The notes beneath the pieces are model-generated. The model was not told the origin of the DNA, made no database searches, and worked only from the letters and a program-made list of their open reading frames with translations. DNA of 64,000 nucleotides from an uncultured Arthrobacter sp. GTDB taxonomy: Bacteria > Actinomycetota > Actinomycetes > Actinomycetales > Micrococcaceae. Location of the stretch: positions 372,001 to 436,000 of the forward strand of contig NZ_CANLSZ010000001.1 of NCBI RefSeq assembly GCF_947493765.1. Direction: 5' to 3'. Position 1 is the stretch's first letter; each line of letters starts with the position of its first letter. Shown in pieces: positions 17,396-30,163 of the stretch. Both the position numbers and the translations under genes were made by a program.

Positions 17396-18499
17396 CGCGG
17401 CCGCGGGCAGGAATCTCAGTGGCGACTCGGGATCCAGTGCCGACCCCAGCGACGACGGTAGGACGGTGGCCATGCTCCCGAAGCGTCGCCGCGACAGGGC
17501 ACGCTGCCGCAGTACTTCCGAGTCCAATGAGGGATCCAGGATCGCCTTCGCCAAGCGGCGGTCTGCGAGGCTCAGCGGACGCAGGGCGCCTGGCGCTCGC
17601 CGCAGCAGCGCCGACATGACGCCCGCGAGCTCCGTCCGATCAGCAGCGGACCAGCCACCTGACTCATACCGTGTCTGGACCAAACCGAAGACGTGCACCC
17701 GCACCAGTTTCACCACGATCGCGCGCCGTTCAGCGTCGCTGAGGCCCTGGAACCATTCGCCGGCCACCAGTGACCTGACGAATTCGAGCTCCACCGGCAC
17801 GGGCCGTCGGGCGAAGCTGACACGGTCCACCGCCTGGGCGCCGACAACGTAGCGCCCGGCGCCGCGGGCGTAGTCGATCCTGCCCCCTCCGAACCACAGC
17901 TTCGACGTGAACTCCTGGTCATCCCCGGTGGGAAGACCAGGCGTGAATCGGAGCGACAGCCGCGCGATCTCAGTCCGGCGTACCAGTCCCAGAGGCGCTG
18001 TGCGGTACGACAGTCGATCCTTGATCGGGTGCAGGGCACGGTGGCGTCCGGCGCGCAGCACCGGGGTGCGGATGATCCGGCCGTCGGCGTGGCGTTCCGG
18101 GGCGATCACGGCATCGGACCGGAATCTCTCCGCCAGCGTGAGCCAGTCCGAGATGGCTCCGGGCTCCACCGTGTCGTCGCTGCCCATCACCCCGACGTAT
18201 CTGGCGGTCGCGCGGGCGATGCCGTGATTGAGCGGTCCCGCAGGGCTCGCGATGCCGTCCTGCAACTCCAGAAAACGGACGCGGGTTCGTGATGCCTCGG
18301 GCAGCCGGGCGGAGATCCGCGTGACCGGGATGTTGTGGCAGACCACAGTGATCCTCAGGCCGGCGGGCCGATCGGTGGCGAGGCCGCCGTCGAGCAGTGA
18401 GTCGACCGCCGCCGCGATCGGGCGCTCCTCACTGTGGACAGCGATGACCATGTCGACTTGCGGTGCCGGCCCGGTCAGATCAAGGGATTCGTGGGTCAC
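17384..18499 (-). CDS. Family 2 glycosyltransferase, paralogue of the 16160 gene
   Basis: A 371-residue GT-A enzyme starting at GTG 18499, overlapping the TGA of the upstream GT4 gene (GTGA). The ORF-track start at 18769 is a shadow extension into that gene. Key segments are VDMVIAVHSEERPIAAAV, LRITVVCHNIPVT, GIASPAGPLNHGIARA, GVMGSDDTVEPGAI (the DxD equivalent is SDD) and TGDDQEFTSKL. The order and spacing match its convergent paralogue at 16160-17395, which suggests a local inverted duplication followed by divergence. The enzyme likely transfers a related sugar in the same polymer. Donor unknown. Confidence 0.85.
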   Translation of the reverse strand: MTHESLDLTGPAPQVDMVIAVHSEERPIAAAVDSLLDGGLATDRPAGLRITVVCHNIPVTRISARLPEASRTRVRFLELQDGIASPAGPLNHGIARATARYVGVMGSDDTVEPGAISDWLTLAERFRSDAVIAPERHADGRIIRTPVLRAGRHRALHPIKDRLSYRTAPLGLVRRTEIARLSLRFTPGLPTGDDQEFTSKLWFGGGRIDYARGAGRYVVGAQAVDRVSFARRPVPVELEFVRSLVAGEWFQGLSDAERRAIVVKLVRVHVFGLVQTRYESGGWSAADRTELAGVMSALLRRAPGALRPLSLADRRLAKAILDPSLDSEVLRQRALSRRRFGSMATVLPSSLGSALDPESPLRFLPAAALLR

Positions 18500-19620
18500 G
18501 GAAGAGCTTTCCTGGCTCGCCTGGTGTTCGATCGGAGCTCTGCAGCCTCGTAGGCCATCGTGAAGAGATCGGCCACGACCCGCGCGTTGAACCGTTCCCG
18601 AACGGGTCCGGCAAGACCCTCCGGGGTGCTGTGCTCGAGCAGGGCACCCGCTTCGATGATCGCCTCCCCCAGTGTCTCGGCCGTGGGCGTCTCCACGAGC
18701 ACGCTGTTGGTCGCGTCGCAGTAGTCGTCGTAGCCGCCGGCGACGGCGGCCACCACCGGCCGCCCGCACGAGAGCGCCTCGGCGGCGGCGGTGAAGAAGT
18801 TCTCCTGCTCGGAGGGGAGGAAGAACAGATCCGCTTCCTCCATGCGCGCGAAGATCTCATCGGGTGGTAGCGCACCGCGCAGGTGGATGAGCTCGGCCAC
18901 CTGCGCGGTCGATGCCCGCTGCCGCATCTGGTCCTCGAGCGGGCCCTCGCCTACCCATTCCAGGTGCACGGCCCGGCCGTGTTCGGTCAGCCACTGTACG
19001 GTTTCGAGGGCTAGGAGGGGTCGCTTGCGTGGCACGAGCCCGCCAACGGCGACGAGCCGGAGCCGCTCCGCCCGTGGCCAGGGTCGTAGTGGGCGGCTGT
19101 TGTCGACGACGCACGGGACCACCCGCGATGCACCCGGCCGGGCGAAGAGCTGCAACCGCTCGGCGAGTTCCGTGGTGACCCCGGTGACGCCGTGAGGGAA
19201 GCGCAGGAGATGGCGAAGCCACGCGAGGCGCTGCCAGGCGGGCCCCACGCTCGCCGGATTCGTGACCCCGTTCCAGTGCTCGGTGTGGAGCCAGGGCAGG
19301 CGGACGGTGAGCCATACCGGCAGCATCAGGAGAATCGTGGAGAAAGCCATCGAATGGACGATGTCCGCCTCCTTCATCTCCCGTCGCAGAAGGGCGTGGA
19401 CCGACAGGATGCTCCAGGGCTTCCGCAGATTCAGGGAGACGCGTAAGACCTCGACGCCGTCGACGTCGTCCGTCCTGGGTGCCGCGGATGACCGCAAGCG
19501 GATATGGATCACGCGAACAGCATGTGCCGACCGGATCGCCTTGACATGCTCGTGGTTGAAGGGAGCTTCAGTGGGCGCTTCGACGGAAGGGTACCAAGTG
19601 GACACGGCGAGGATCTTCAT
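18496..19620 (-). CDS. Family 4 glycosyltransferase
   Basis: A 374-residue GT-B enzyme. It opens with KILAVSTWYPSVEAPTEAPF, typical of GT4 N-terminal Rossmann folds, includes WLHTEHWNGVTN on the acceptor side, VAVGGLVPRKRPLLALE at the domain hinge, and FFLPSEQENFFTAAAEALSC on the donor side, which resembles the E-x7-E motif (E-N-F-x5-E). No membrane segment of note, apart from one hydrophobic helix near residue 105 (ILLMLPVWLTVRLPWL). It is translationally coupled to the GT2 gene that follows it. Confidence 0.86.
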   Translation of the reverse strand: MKILAVSTWYPSVEAPTEAPFNHEHVKAIRSAHAVRVIHIRLRSSAAPRTDDVDGVEVLRVSLNLRKPWSILSVHALLRREMKEADIVHSMAFSTILLMLPVWLTVRLPWLHTEHWNGVTNPASVGPAWQRLAWLRHLLRFPHGVTGVTTELAERLQLFARPGASRVVPCVVDNSRPLRPWPRAERLRLVAVGGLVPRKRPLLALETVQWLTEHGRAVHLEWVGEGPLEDQMRQRASTAQVAELIHLRGALPPDEIFARMEEADLFFLPSEQENFFTAAAEALSCGRPVVAAVAGGYDDYCDATNSVLVETPTAETLGEAIIEAGALLEHSTPEGLAGPVRERFNARVVADLFTMAYEAAELRSNTRRARKALP

Positions 19621-19868
19621 GCGGCACCGGAGTCTTCGATGATCGGTTCGACGATCAGCGTCCGCTCGGTTGCCGATCTTCCTTGGGAAGGAACCGGTAT
19701 CACTCCCTGGGCTGCAGCCCCTTGCCTACGCTGGTCGGTCACCGGGCAAGGCTATCGCACCGCAGAAGGACGCAGGGGACTACGGACGCCGTGGTAATCT
19801 TGCCAAGTTTGCCGGTCGTCCGCGTCCGAGCGTCGGACCGATGGATCACTTTAGCTACAGGAGTCATG

Positions 19869-21830
19869 ATGTCCTGGTGGGACCTCCTGCCGACCCTGGC
19901 AATGACAAGTGCGCTACTCACCCTTCCGGGCCTGAGCCTGGCCGCCGCGCTCAACGTGCGGGGCGCCCTCTCGCTGGGTCTCGCGCCCGTCCTCTCGGTA
20001 GCGATGGTCGGAACCGCGGCGGTCCTCCTGTCGCTCCTCGGTATCCGCTGGTCCCTGATCAGTTTCGTGGCTACCTCCGCGGGATTCGTCCTCGCCGGAC
20101 TCCTCGTGAAGCACCTTGCCTTCCACTCCCGCTGGCTGGAGTTCTCGTTCCAAATGGATCGACGCACCGTACTGGGAGCCCTGGCTGGTCTTCTGACAGG
20201 TGGAGTCGCCTCTGCCTACAATCTCACCCGCATCTTTGGCAGTCCAGGCAATATCGCCCAGCGGTACGACAACGTGTATCACCTCAATGCCGTCCGGTGG
20301 GTGCTCGATCAGGGGGACGCGTCCACGCTGACGCTGGGACGCATGCTGAGCCCTACGGCCGAGATCGCTCTGTATCCGGCCGCCTGGCACGGCTTCGCAG
20401 CATTGATCGTGGAAGTGACGAACCAGCCCATCCCGGTTGCCGTCAATGCGCTCAACATCGTCATCGCCTCGCTGGTGTGGCCGATCGGCGTCATGCTTCT
20501 CGCGCGTATCGTCTTCGGCGCCTCAGCCGTACTGATCGCCCTGGTGGGTCTCTTCTCCGCCGGGTTCACGGCTTTTCCCATCGGCCTCATCGACTTCGGA
20601 CCGCTCTACCCGAACTTGCTGTCCTACGCTGTTTTGCCGGCAGCCCTTGCGTTGGCGGTCCTGATTCTCGGGGTACGACCACGAGAGGACACCACTCTCG
20701 GCGTGATCCTGCTGGCGTTCCTGACCTCGATCGTCGCGCTGATGCTTGCTCAGCCGAACGGCTTGACGGCGCTCCTTGCCCTGTCGCTGCCGGTCGCGAT
20801 CGTCAGTTGGTTCCGCTGGTCAAAGCTCAGATTCAGGCGACGCGGAGCCCGCGGCGTGCTGGTGCCGCTGCTCGTCGCCGTCGTGTTCACCAGTGGCGTC
20901 GTCGTCATCTGGCGAGCCCTGCTCCTCGGGTACAACACGTGGTTGCCTTTCACCCGGTACTCCAACGCCATCGGGCAGGCGATCACGAGCGCACCCCACG
21001 AGCGCGACATCCCCGTGGTCATCGCGGTCTGTACAGCGATCGGGCTACTTCGCCTCATCCGGGCCGGGGGCCACGGGTGGCTCCTGGGAGTCTACGGAGT
21101 TGCCGTTGCGCTCTATGCGGTGTCGGCGGCAGAACCCCGCGGCGCCTTCCGTCAGGTGATGGTAGGTAGCTGGTACCAGGATCCGCAGCGCCTGGCTTCA
21201 CTTCTTCCTCTTCCGACCGTGCTCATCGCCGCATTCGGAGCAACCGGGCTTCTCATGTGGCTGTGGAATGGCGTACTGCGCTTCTCCTCGGAACCATCGC
21301 CGTGGGTACGAGCGGTAGCAGGAGCCGTCGTCGCCGTCGTGGCCATCCTTGGGGGTCTCGAGAGCCAGCGTGGTCCGATCGACGAGATGGTGATCGAGAG
21401 CAGGCAGAACCACACGTGGGAGGGGAACCCGACCATCCTCTCGCTCGATGAGCTGGCTCTGCTCGAACGGTTGGACGACGAAGTGCCCGAAGATGCCGTG
21501 ATCGCCGTCAACCCTTGGAACGGTGGATCTCTCGCATACGCGATCAGCGGTCGTGCAGTGACCCAATACCATATGAGCTCGCGAGCACTACCGCCCGATC
21601 TTTCCGTTCTTTCCCACAGGCTCGACGTCGCCACCTACGACTCGAGGGCCTGCTCGATCGCCAGAGAGGAGAATGTCGAGTACGTGCTCGACTTCGGCCA
21701 CTACTACCTCCTGGACCGGCTGGAGGCCGAGGACTATCCCGCATTCGACGACGTCGCCGACGCCCCCAATCTGGAGCTCGTCGACCGCGAGGGCGATGCA
21801 AGGCTCTATGAAGTGACCAATTGCTTCTGA
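19869..21830 (+). CDS. Polytopic membrane protein, DUF6541-like (possible membrane glycosyltransferase)
   Basis: A 653-residue protein with about twelve hydrophobic helices spread over residues 1-480, followed by a soluble C-terminal part of ~150 residues (AVNPWNGGSLAYAISGR, DFGHYYLLDRLEAEDYPAF). This layout is that of the DUF6541 family found in actinobacterial polysaccharide loci, which look like GT-C enzymes using polyprenyl-phosphate sugars. Between helices 2-5 sits a periplasmic-side loop with YDNVYHLNAVRWVLD that may hold acidic catalytic residues. Of the tandem ATGs at 19866 and 19869, the second is better spaced from AGGAG. The DUF2304/GT2 pair could provide its donor. Function inferred, not shown. 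Confidence 0.75.
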   Translation: MSWWDLLPTLAMTSALLTLPGLSLAAALNVRGALSLGLAPVLSVAMVGTAAVLLSLLGIRWSLISFVATSAGFVLAGLLVKHLAFHSRWLEFSFQMDRRTVLGALAGLLTGGVASAYNLTRIFGSPGNIAQRYDNVYHLNAVRWVLDQGDASTLTLGRMLSPTAEIALYPAAWHGFAALIVEVTNQPIPVAVNALNIVIASLVWPIGVMLLARIVFGASAVLIALVGLFSAGFTAFPIGLIDFGPLYPNLLSYAVLPAALALAVLILGVRPREDTTLGVILLAFLTSIVALMLAQPNGLTALLALSLPVAIVSWFRWSKLRFRRRGARGVLVPLLVAVVFTSGVVVIWRALLLGYNTWLPFTRYSNAIGQAITSAPHERDIPVVIAVCTAIGLLRLIRAGGHGWLLGVYGVAVALYAVSAAEPRGAFRQVMVGSWYQDPQRLASLLPLPTVLIAAFGATGLLMWLWNGVLRFSSEPSPWVRAVAGAVVAVVAILGGLESQRGPIDEMVIESRQNHTWEGNPTILSLDELALLERLDDEVPEDAVIAVNPWNGGSLAYAISGRAVTQYHMSSRALPPDLSVLSHRLDVATYDSRACSIAREENVEYVLDFGHYYLLDRLEAEDYPAFDDVADAPNLELVDREGDARLYEVTNCF

Positions 21831-21858
21831 GGTAGGCTCATCGTTCGACGAAGGGCTT

Positions 21859-22587
21859 TCACACTGCGCGGAGATGAGTGATGGCTTCGCTCACGCTGCC
21901 GTCCTTCACGATGCGCCCGTGTTCGAGCACGACGCCGCGCTCGCAGACCTTGCTCACCATGTCAAAATCATGGCTCACCACAACGAGCGTCTTTCCCGCC
22001 GCGTTCAGCTCCTTGATCTTCGCGAGGCACTTCTTCTGGAAGGGCTCGTCGCCGACCGCGAGGATCTCGTCGATGAGGAAGATGTCGGGATCCGTGTGGA
22101 CAGCTACCGCAAACGCAAGGCGGAGATACATCCCGGAGGAATAGAAGCGGACCTCGGTGTCGATGAACTCTCCGATCTCGGAGAACTCGACGATCGAGTC
22201 GAACTGCTGCCGTATCTGCTTCTCCGTCATGCCGAGAATGGATCCGTTGAGGAACACGTTGTCCCGGCCGCTGAGATCCGGATGGAAGCCGGCGCCCACC
22301 TCGATCAGACCGGCAACCCTACCCCGTACCCGGACGGAGCCCGCGTCGGGCAGCATCACTCCCGAGATGTGTTTGAGCAGCGTCGACTTCCCGGAGCCGT
22401 TGAATCCGAGCAGGGCGACTGTCTCCCCCTGCTGGACCGTGAGATTCACGTCGTCCAGTGCGGCGAATTTCCGACTGAGGTCGCCCTTACGTCCTTTGAC
22501 GAGCCACAGTGCGGCCTCCTTGATGGACCGCGTATGGCGCAGGACAAAGCGTTTGTCGAGTTTTCTGATTTCGATCGAGACGGACAT
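21859..22587 (-). CDS. wzt: ABC-2 polysaccharide exporter ATPase (Wzt/TagH/Rv3781-like)
   Basis: A 242-residue nucleotide-binding protein. It has Walker A GFNGSGKST, the unusual signature YSSGMYLRLAFAVA typical of polysaccharide and teichoic acid exporters, Walker B IFLIDEILAVGD and the switch VVSHDFDMV. It lacks the C-terminal carbohydrate-binding domain present in O-antigen Wzt proteins, so it resembles the short mycobacterial galactan exporter ATPase. Its ATG follows the permease stop codon directly, with no gap. With the permease it should export a finished lipid-linked glycan across the membrane. The galactofuranan genes just upstream point to a Galf polymer as substrate. Confidence 0.9.
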   Translation of the reverse strand: MSVSIEIRKLDKRFVLRHTRSIKEAALWLVKGRKGDLSRKFAALDDVNLTVQQGETVALLGFNGSGKSTLLKHISGVMLPDAGSVRVRGRVAGLIEVGAGFHPDLSGRDNVFLNGSILGMTEKQIRQQFDSIVEFSEIGEFIDTEVRFYSSGMYLRLAFAVAVHTDPDIFLIDEILAVGDEPFQKKCLAKIKELNAAGKTLVVVSHDFDMVSKVCERGVVLEHGRIVKDGSVSEAITHLRAV

Positions 22588-23483
22588 TCACAGCTCCTGG
22601 GCGAATCGGCCCTCGAGCCGGCGGAAGACCAGCTGCCCGAGGATGACGACGATCAACGAGATGGCCAGACCTACGGGTACCCAGACCGAGAGGAAGGACG
22701 GCGGCAGACCCTGGGTCTGCTCGGCCGTCGGCATCCAGAAGGCGAAATGGAAGGACTCCACCCCGATGGTGATCGGGTTGAGTAGATAGATGTCGAGCGC
22801 GGCCTCCCCCAGTTGGTCACGGACCATGGTCCACGCGTAGAGGACGGGGGATGCCCAGGTGGCGACCATGAGCAGCATGTCGACGAAGTTCTCGGCGTCC
22901 CTGAAGTAGACGTTGACAGCGCCGAAGATCAGGCCGAGGCCCGTGGCGAGGAAGGCCACGATCAGGAATCCGACGACGGCAGTGCCGAGCTGGAGCACGG
23001 AGGGTGTCCAACCCGTCAGGAGACAGGCCCCCACGAGGATCACCATCTGGGGCAGGAAGTGGATCCCGGAGACCCAGATAGCAGAAACCGGGAAGAGCTG
23101 ACGCGGCAGGTAGATCTTCTTGATCAGGCCGCCGTTGGTCACGATGGACCGCGAGGCATTGCTCAGTGCTTCCGAGAAGAAGTTGATCAGCACGATCCCT
23201 GAGAACAGATAGATTGCGTAGTTCGGCAGACCGGCCGGGTTGCGCTCGCTCTGCTCGAGGCCGAGGAAGATGCCGAGGGCAATGTAGAAGACCACGAACT
23301 GGATACCGGGTTTGACATAGGACCACAGCAGGCCCAGGATCGAGCCGCGATAACGGACCTTGATCTCCTTGTCCACCAGGAGCTTGAGCAGGAATCTACT
23401 TCCCACCACATCCCGGACGCCCCCGCCACGACCCGGTGCTACCAGACCGACTGCGCCGTCGCCGGCTCGTGAAGCGCCAGCGC

Positions 23484-23487
<4 letters not shown>
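22588..23487 (-). CDS. wzm: ABC-2 polysaccharide exporter permease (Wzm/Rv3783-like)
   Basis: A 299-residue membrane protein starting at GTG 23487, which overlaps the glfT2-like stop (GTGA). The ORF-track start at 23745 lies inside that gene. An N-terminal amphipathic stretch with LLVDKEIKVRYRGSILGLLW is typical of ABC-2 polysaccharide permeases, then about six helices (VVFYIALGIFLGL, YAIYLFSGIVLINFFSEAL, FLPQMVILVGACLLTG, VVGFLIVAFLATGLGLIFGA, near 260 VWVPVGLAISLIVVILGQLV). The NVYFRDAENFVDMLL segment is the conserved coupling region. It pairs with the ATPase downstream. In mycobacteria the equivalent pair exports the galactan of arabinogalactan. Confidence 0.9.
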
Positions 23488-26764
<3,277 letters not shown>

Positions 26765-26914
26765 TCACCAGAATGCGCGGTACGAGACGTATAGGTTCGC
26801 GTTCTAGGCTACCGGAAGCCGGGTAGCGTCCTGATCTCCACCATGATTCCGACACGGCCCAAGCTCTATCGGCCTCGTGCCGGGTCGGGCTTTGGGGAGG
26901 TTAAGCTTCTAGTC

Positions 26915-27967
26915 ATGCGAATCTTGAGTGTGGTCGGCGCCCGTCCCCAGTTCGTGAAACTGGCACCCATCGCTCAGGCGATGAAGGGCGAGGCCGAGCA
27001 TCTGATCGTCCACACCGGCCAGCACTACGACGCCATGATGTCCGACGTGTTCTTCCAGGACCTCGGTATTCCTGAACCCGATTTCAATCTCGGCGTCGGG
27101 TCGGGCAAGCACGGACAGCAGACGGGCGCCATGCTCGGAGGCCTCGAGACCATTTTCGAGGACGTACGTCCGGACTACGTGCTGGTCTACGGTGACACCA
27201 ATTCCACCCTTGCGGCAGCCCTGGCCGCGGTGAAGCTCCATGTGCCACTCGCTCATCTCGAGGCGGGCCTACGATCGTTCAATCGGCGCATGCCCGAGGA
27301 GCACAATCGCGTCCTCACCGATCATGCGGCGGATCTCCTGCTGGCGCCCACCGAGGTCGCGATGGCCCACCTGGAGCACGAGGGCCTCGCAGAACGAAGT
27401 GTCCTCGTCGGTGATGTCATGACCGATGTCCTCTTCAGCACACGGGCAGCCGTGGAAGCCCGCAAGGAGGAACTGCCGGGGGGTGTGAGCAAGGGTGGCT
27501 ACTACATCTGCACCATTCACCGACCCGACAACACCGACGATCCCGAGCGCCTGGGCCAGATCGTCGAGTCCCTGGCGCGCCTGGACAGGCCGGTGATTCT
27601 ATTGGCCCACCCTCGTCTGGTGGCGCTCGCTGGTAAGCACGGCATTCACCTCGAATCGGGGTCCATCCGGCCCGCGTCCCCGCTTGCCTATCCCCAACTG
27701 GTCAATGCTGTCATGAACAGTGCAGGGGTCATTACCGACTCGGGTGGTCTTCAGAAGGAGGCCTTCCTACTGCGTGTTCCCTGCACGACGATCAGGCCGG
27801 AGACCGAATGGGTGGAGACTGTGAGACTTGGCTGGAACGTACTGGTCTCCGAGGATCTGGCTACCCTCACAGCCGTCGTCCAGCGTCCGATGCCCGAGCC
27901 GACCGTCGCTACCCCTTACGGCGAGGGCCGGGCGGCAGAGCAGGTCGTCAGGGCGATCCTCGGGTGA
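26915..27967 (+). CDS. wecB: Non-hydrolysing UDP-GlcNAc-type 2-epimerase (WecB/WbpI-like)
   Basis: A 350-residue enzyme that inverts C2 of a UDP-N-acetyl-amino sugar. The ATG at 26915 begins MRILSVVGARPQFVKL, the family N-terminus; the ORF-track start at 26843 adds 24 residues that do not fit. Signature segments are HTGQHYDAMMSDVFF, VYGDTNSTLAAALAA, HLEAGLRSFNRRMPEEHNR, CTIHRPDNTD and TDSGGLQKEAFLLRVP. WecB acts on UDP-GlcNAc; WbpI acts on the diacetamido-glucuronate analogue. Sequence alone does not separate them, but the WbpA/B/D/E-type genes across the convergent junction favour the WbpI role. It is transcribed alone, away from glf. Confidence 0.9.
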   Translation: MRILSVVGARPQFVKLAPIAQAMKGEAEHLIVHTGQHYDAMMSDVFFQDLGIPEPDFNLGVGSGKHGQQTGAMLGGLETIFEDVRPDYVLVYGDTNSTLAAALAAVKLHVPLAHLEAGLRSFNRRMPEEHNRVLTDHAADLLLAPTEVAMAHLEHEGLAERSVLVGDVMTDVLFSTRAAVEARKEELPGGVSKGGYYICTIHRPDNTDDPERLGQIVESLARLDRPVILLAHPRLVALAGKHGIHLESGSIRPASPLAYPQLVNAVMNSAGVITDSGGLQKEAFLLRVPCTTIRPETEWVETVRLGWNVLVSEDLATLTAVVQRPMPEPTVATPYGEGRAAEQVVRAILG

Positions 27968-27987
27968 TCGGCGGATCGTAGTGATGA

Positions 27988-28018
27988 CGATGCGTCTGGG
28001 TCGACCCTAGACGCATCG
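27988..28018. terminator. Strong bidirectional terminator hairpin
   Basis: A perfect ten-base stem, cgatgcgtct (27988-27997) and agacgcatcg (28009-28018), extended by ggg/ccc with one bulged t around a tcga loop. It lies exactly between the convergent epimerase and glycosyltransferase stop codons, so it likely ends both transcripts. Confidence 0.75.
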
Positions 28019-28019
28019 C

Positions 28020-29171
28020 TCAGCGCCTTGTCCTCTGATCGATGTCAGTCAGGACGTTGGCAACGTCGTCTCCGACGCGGGTCAGCGAGTAGTTGTCCTC
28101 GACCCAGGCAGCGAGACGCTGCTTCTCGCTGTGTGGCCTTCTGGTGGCGAGAAGTCGGCGCATCGCCTGCGCCACGTCATCAGCGTTCCATTCGACACTC
28201 AGTCCCAGGTTCTCTCCGGCGATGATGTCCTTCAATGGACCGACCCCCGCATAGATCACCGGCGTGCCACAGCTGAGGCTGACGAAGGCCTTGGTGGCGA
28301 AGGCGAAGTCGTATCCCTTCGCGGGCCGCACCGATGCAAGCCCGGCGACTGCTCCCCTCAGAACGCTCGAGAGATATTCGCTGTCCACCGTGCCGGGAAA
28401 TGTGATGCGTTCTCCCGCAGGCACTGAGCGGTCGAGGAGTTCATCCCTTTCGACGCCCTGACCGTACATGATCAACCGGACGTCCGGAAATTCCGCCATC
28501 ACTTTCAGGAAGCCATCAACGAAGACACCGGCACCCTGGATCTCGGACATGGTACCCGCATAGACGAAGTACCGGCCAGGCTCGGGCGTGGCCCGGCCCT
28601 CGACGGAGAACTTCCGGGTGTCGACACCCGTCCCTACGTTCACTACACGCTCAGGACGGCTAGTGAGGCGGACAACTGCATCTGACACACCCGGCGAGAC
28701 CGTGAGGACATAGCGTGCTGCGGACAGGACGTACCGCTCGAGAGTGCGGAGCAGCAGGACGACCGGTGCGGCAACGCCGATCCCGGCGGCAGCGACAGAG
28801 CTGACATCCGCCGCGAAGTAGATGAACGGCCGCCTACGTAGTGCAGCAGCTATGCGGACCATCAAGCCGGTGGTGGGCGGCGGTTCCACGATGACGACGT
28901 CGAATGCCCGTCCGAACAGGAGGCGGAACAGGAGTGGGATGTCGAAACTTGCGTACTGCAGATATCCGCGGACAGCGCCTGTTCCGTCCCGCAGGACGGG
29001 CCATCTTCGAACTGTCGGGCTTGACCGTTCGGCTCCGGGCGCGCGTGTCGTGTAGACGGTCACCTCGTGGCCGCGCTTCTCCAGTTGACGGACCGTCGCA
29101 GCCAATCGGTAGGCGGCAGCGCCGGTCTCCGGTTCGAAGATGCGTGTCGCGACTGCAATGCGGAGACCCAC
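28020..29171 (-). CDS. Family 4 glycosyltransferase
   Basis: A 383-residue GT-B enzyme starting at GTG 29171. Visible are RIAVATRIFEPETGAAAYRL at the N-terminus, VVIVEPPPTTGLMV and the hydrophobic PFIYFAADVSSVAAAGIG (membrane-facing side), VNVGTGVDTRKF, YFVYAGTMSEIQGAGVFVDG, and donor-side FATKAFVSLSCGTPVIYAG. It follows the Gfo/Idh/MocA oxidoreductase gene by two bases and closes a five-gene unit for a diacetamido uronic acid, so it is the best candidate to transfer that sugar (WlbE/WbpH-like role). This donor assignment is an inference from position. Confidence 0.85.
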   Translation of the reverse strand: MGLRIAVATRIFEPETGAAAYRLAATVRQLEKRGHEVTVYTTRAPGAERSSPTVRRWPVLRDGTGAVRGYLQYASFDIPLLFRLLFGRAFDVVIVEPPPTTGLMVRIAAALRRRPFIYFAADVSSVAAAGIGVAAPVVLLLRTLERYVLSAARYVLTVSPGVSDAVVRLTSRPERVVNVGTGVDTRKFSVEGRATPEPGRYFVYAGTMSEIQGAGVFVDGFLKVMAEFPDVRLIMYGQGVERDELLDRSVPAGERITFPGTVDSEYLSSVLRGAVAGLASVRPAKGYDFAFATKAFVSLSCGTPVIYAGVGPLKDIIAGENLGLSVEWNADDVAQAMRRLLATRRPHSEKQRLAAWVEDNYSLTRVGDDVANVLTDIDQRTRR

Positions 29172-29173
29172 GG

Positions 29174-30160
29174 TCAGAGGTCGCGGACGACGCCGTCGCG
29201 TGCCGCCTCGATGATGGCTTCGGCGACACGAAGGGTGTTCAGGCCCTCGCGCATGGTCACCGTATTGTCGGCGACTCCGAGGGCCGCGTCACGGAACGCC
29301 TCGAGCTCGGAACGGAGGGGCTCACGCTTGGTGAGGGCCAGCCGGGTGATGTTGCCCTCCGACACTCCCCTGAAGTTGGAAACGGCTTCCCATTCCGTCG
29401 TGAAGGTCCCGTTCTCGTAGAACGTGAGGTCAGCGGTGAGGGTGTCGGCGACGAAGGCTCCCTTCTCCCCTGTCACGACGGTGACGCGCTCCTTCATCGG
29501 CGAGAGCCAGTTCACCAGGTGACTGGTGATGACGCCGTTCTCGAGCTGACACGATGCCGTGACCATGTCCTCGTGGGCCCGACCGGATCGAGTACTGGTG
29601 CGCGCCGATACCGAGACGAACGGTGACTGCGCCAGCCAGGACGTCAGATCGATGTCGTGCGTACCGAGGTCCTTCACCACACCGACATCCGCGATCCGGG
29701 CAGGGAACGGACCCTGCCGTCGCGTGGCGATCTGGTACACCTCGCCGAGGTCGCCCGAGGCGATCCGGCTCCTCAGGGACTGCAGCGCGGGGTTGAAGCG
29801 CTCGATATGCCCCACGGCACCCACCAGGCCGGCTTCTTCGAAGGCCTCGACCAGATTCAGGCCCGCCTGCACGGTGTCCGCGATGGGCTTCTCGACGAGG
29901 GTGTGGACACCGGCGGCTGCGAGTGCCAGACCCACCTCCTCGTGGAGCCCGGTGGGTACCGCGCAGACCGCCAGGTCGAGACCCTGACCGATGAGCTCGT
30001 CGATGGAACCGCAGAGCTCCAGATCACCGGCGGCTCCGTGCGGGTCACCGTAGGCATCGGCGACGGCGACGAGCTGCAGACCCTCGACCTCGCGGATGGC
30101 CCTCGCATGGTTCCTGCCCATCATGCCCAGCCCGATCAGGCCTACCCTCAGATCAGCCAT
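29174..30160 (-). CDS. Gfo/Idh/MocA-family NAD-dependent oxidoreductase (WbpB/WlbA-like)
   Basis: A 328-residue dehydrogenase with an N-terminal Rossmann fold (RVGLIGLGMMGRNHARAI), the EKP motif (LVEKPIADTV) and the KDLGTHDIDLTSWL segment of the C-terminal domain, in which D and H are typical of the active site. In the WbpB/WlbA role it oxidises C3 of UDP-GlcNAcA to the 3-keto sugar, which the adjacent aminotransferase then aminates. Its stop is two bases before the next glycosyltransferase start, and it starts four bases after the aminotransferase stop. The order WbpA, WbpD, WbpE, WbpB types on one strand supports this substrate over inositol or other sugars. Confidence 0.87.
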   Translation of the reverse strand: MADLRVGLIGLGMMGRNHARAIREVEGLQLVAVADAYGDPHGAAGDLELCGSIDELIGQGLDLAVCAVPTGLHEEVGLALAAAGVHTLVEKPIADTVQAGLNLVEAFEEAGLVGAVGHIERFNPALQSLRSRIASGDLGEVYQIATRRQGPFPARIADVGVVKDLGTHDIDLTSWLAQSPFVSVSARTSTRSGRAHEDMVTASCQLENGVITSHLVNWLSPMKERVTVVTGEKGAFVADTLTADLTFYENGTFTTEWEAVSNFRGVSEGNITRLALTKREPLRSELEAFRDAALGVADNTVTMREGLNTLRVAEAIIEAARDGVVRDL

Positions 30161-30163
30161 GAG

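Noticed and set aside
19621-19868. Small gene or promoter in the 248-base gap before the DUF6541-like gene
   Set aside because: No ORF with coding character and no convincing -35/-10 pair; short inverted sequence near 19680 is weak.
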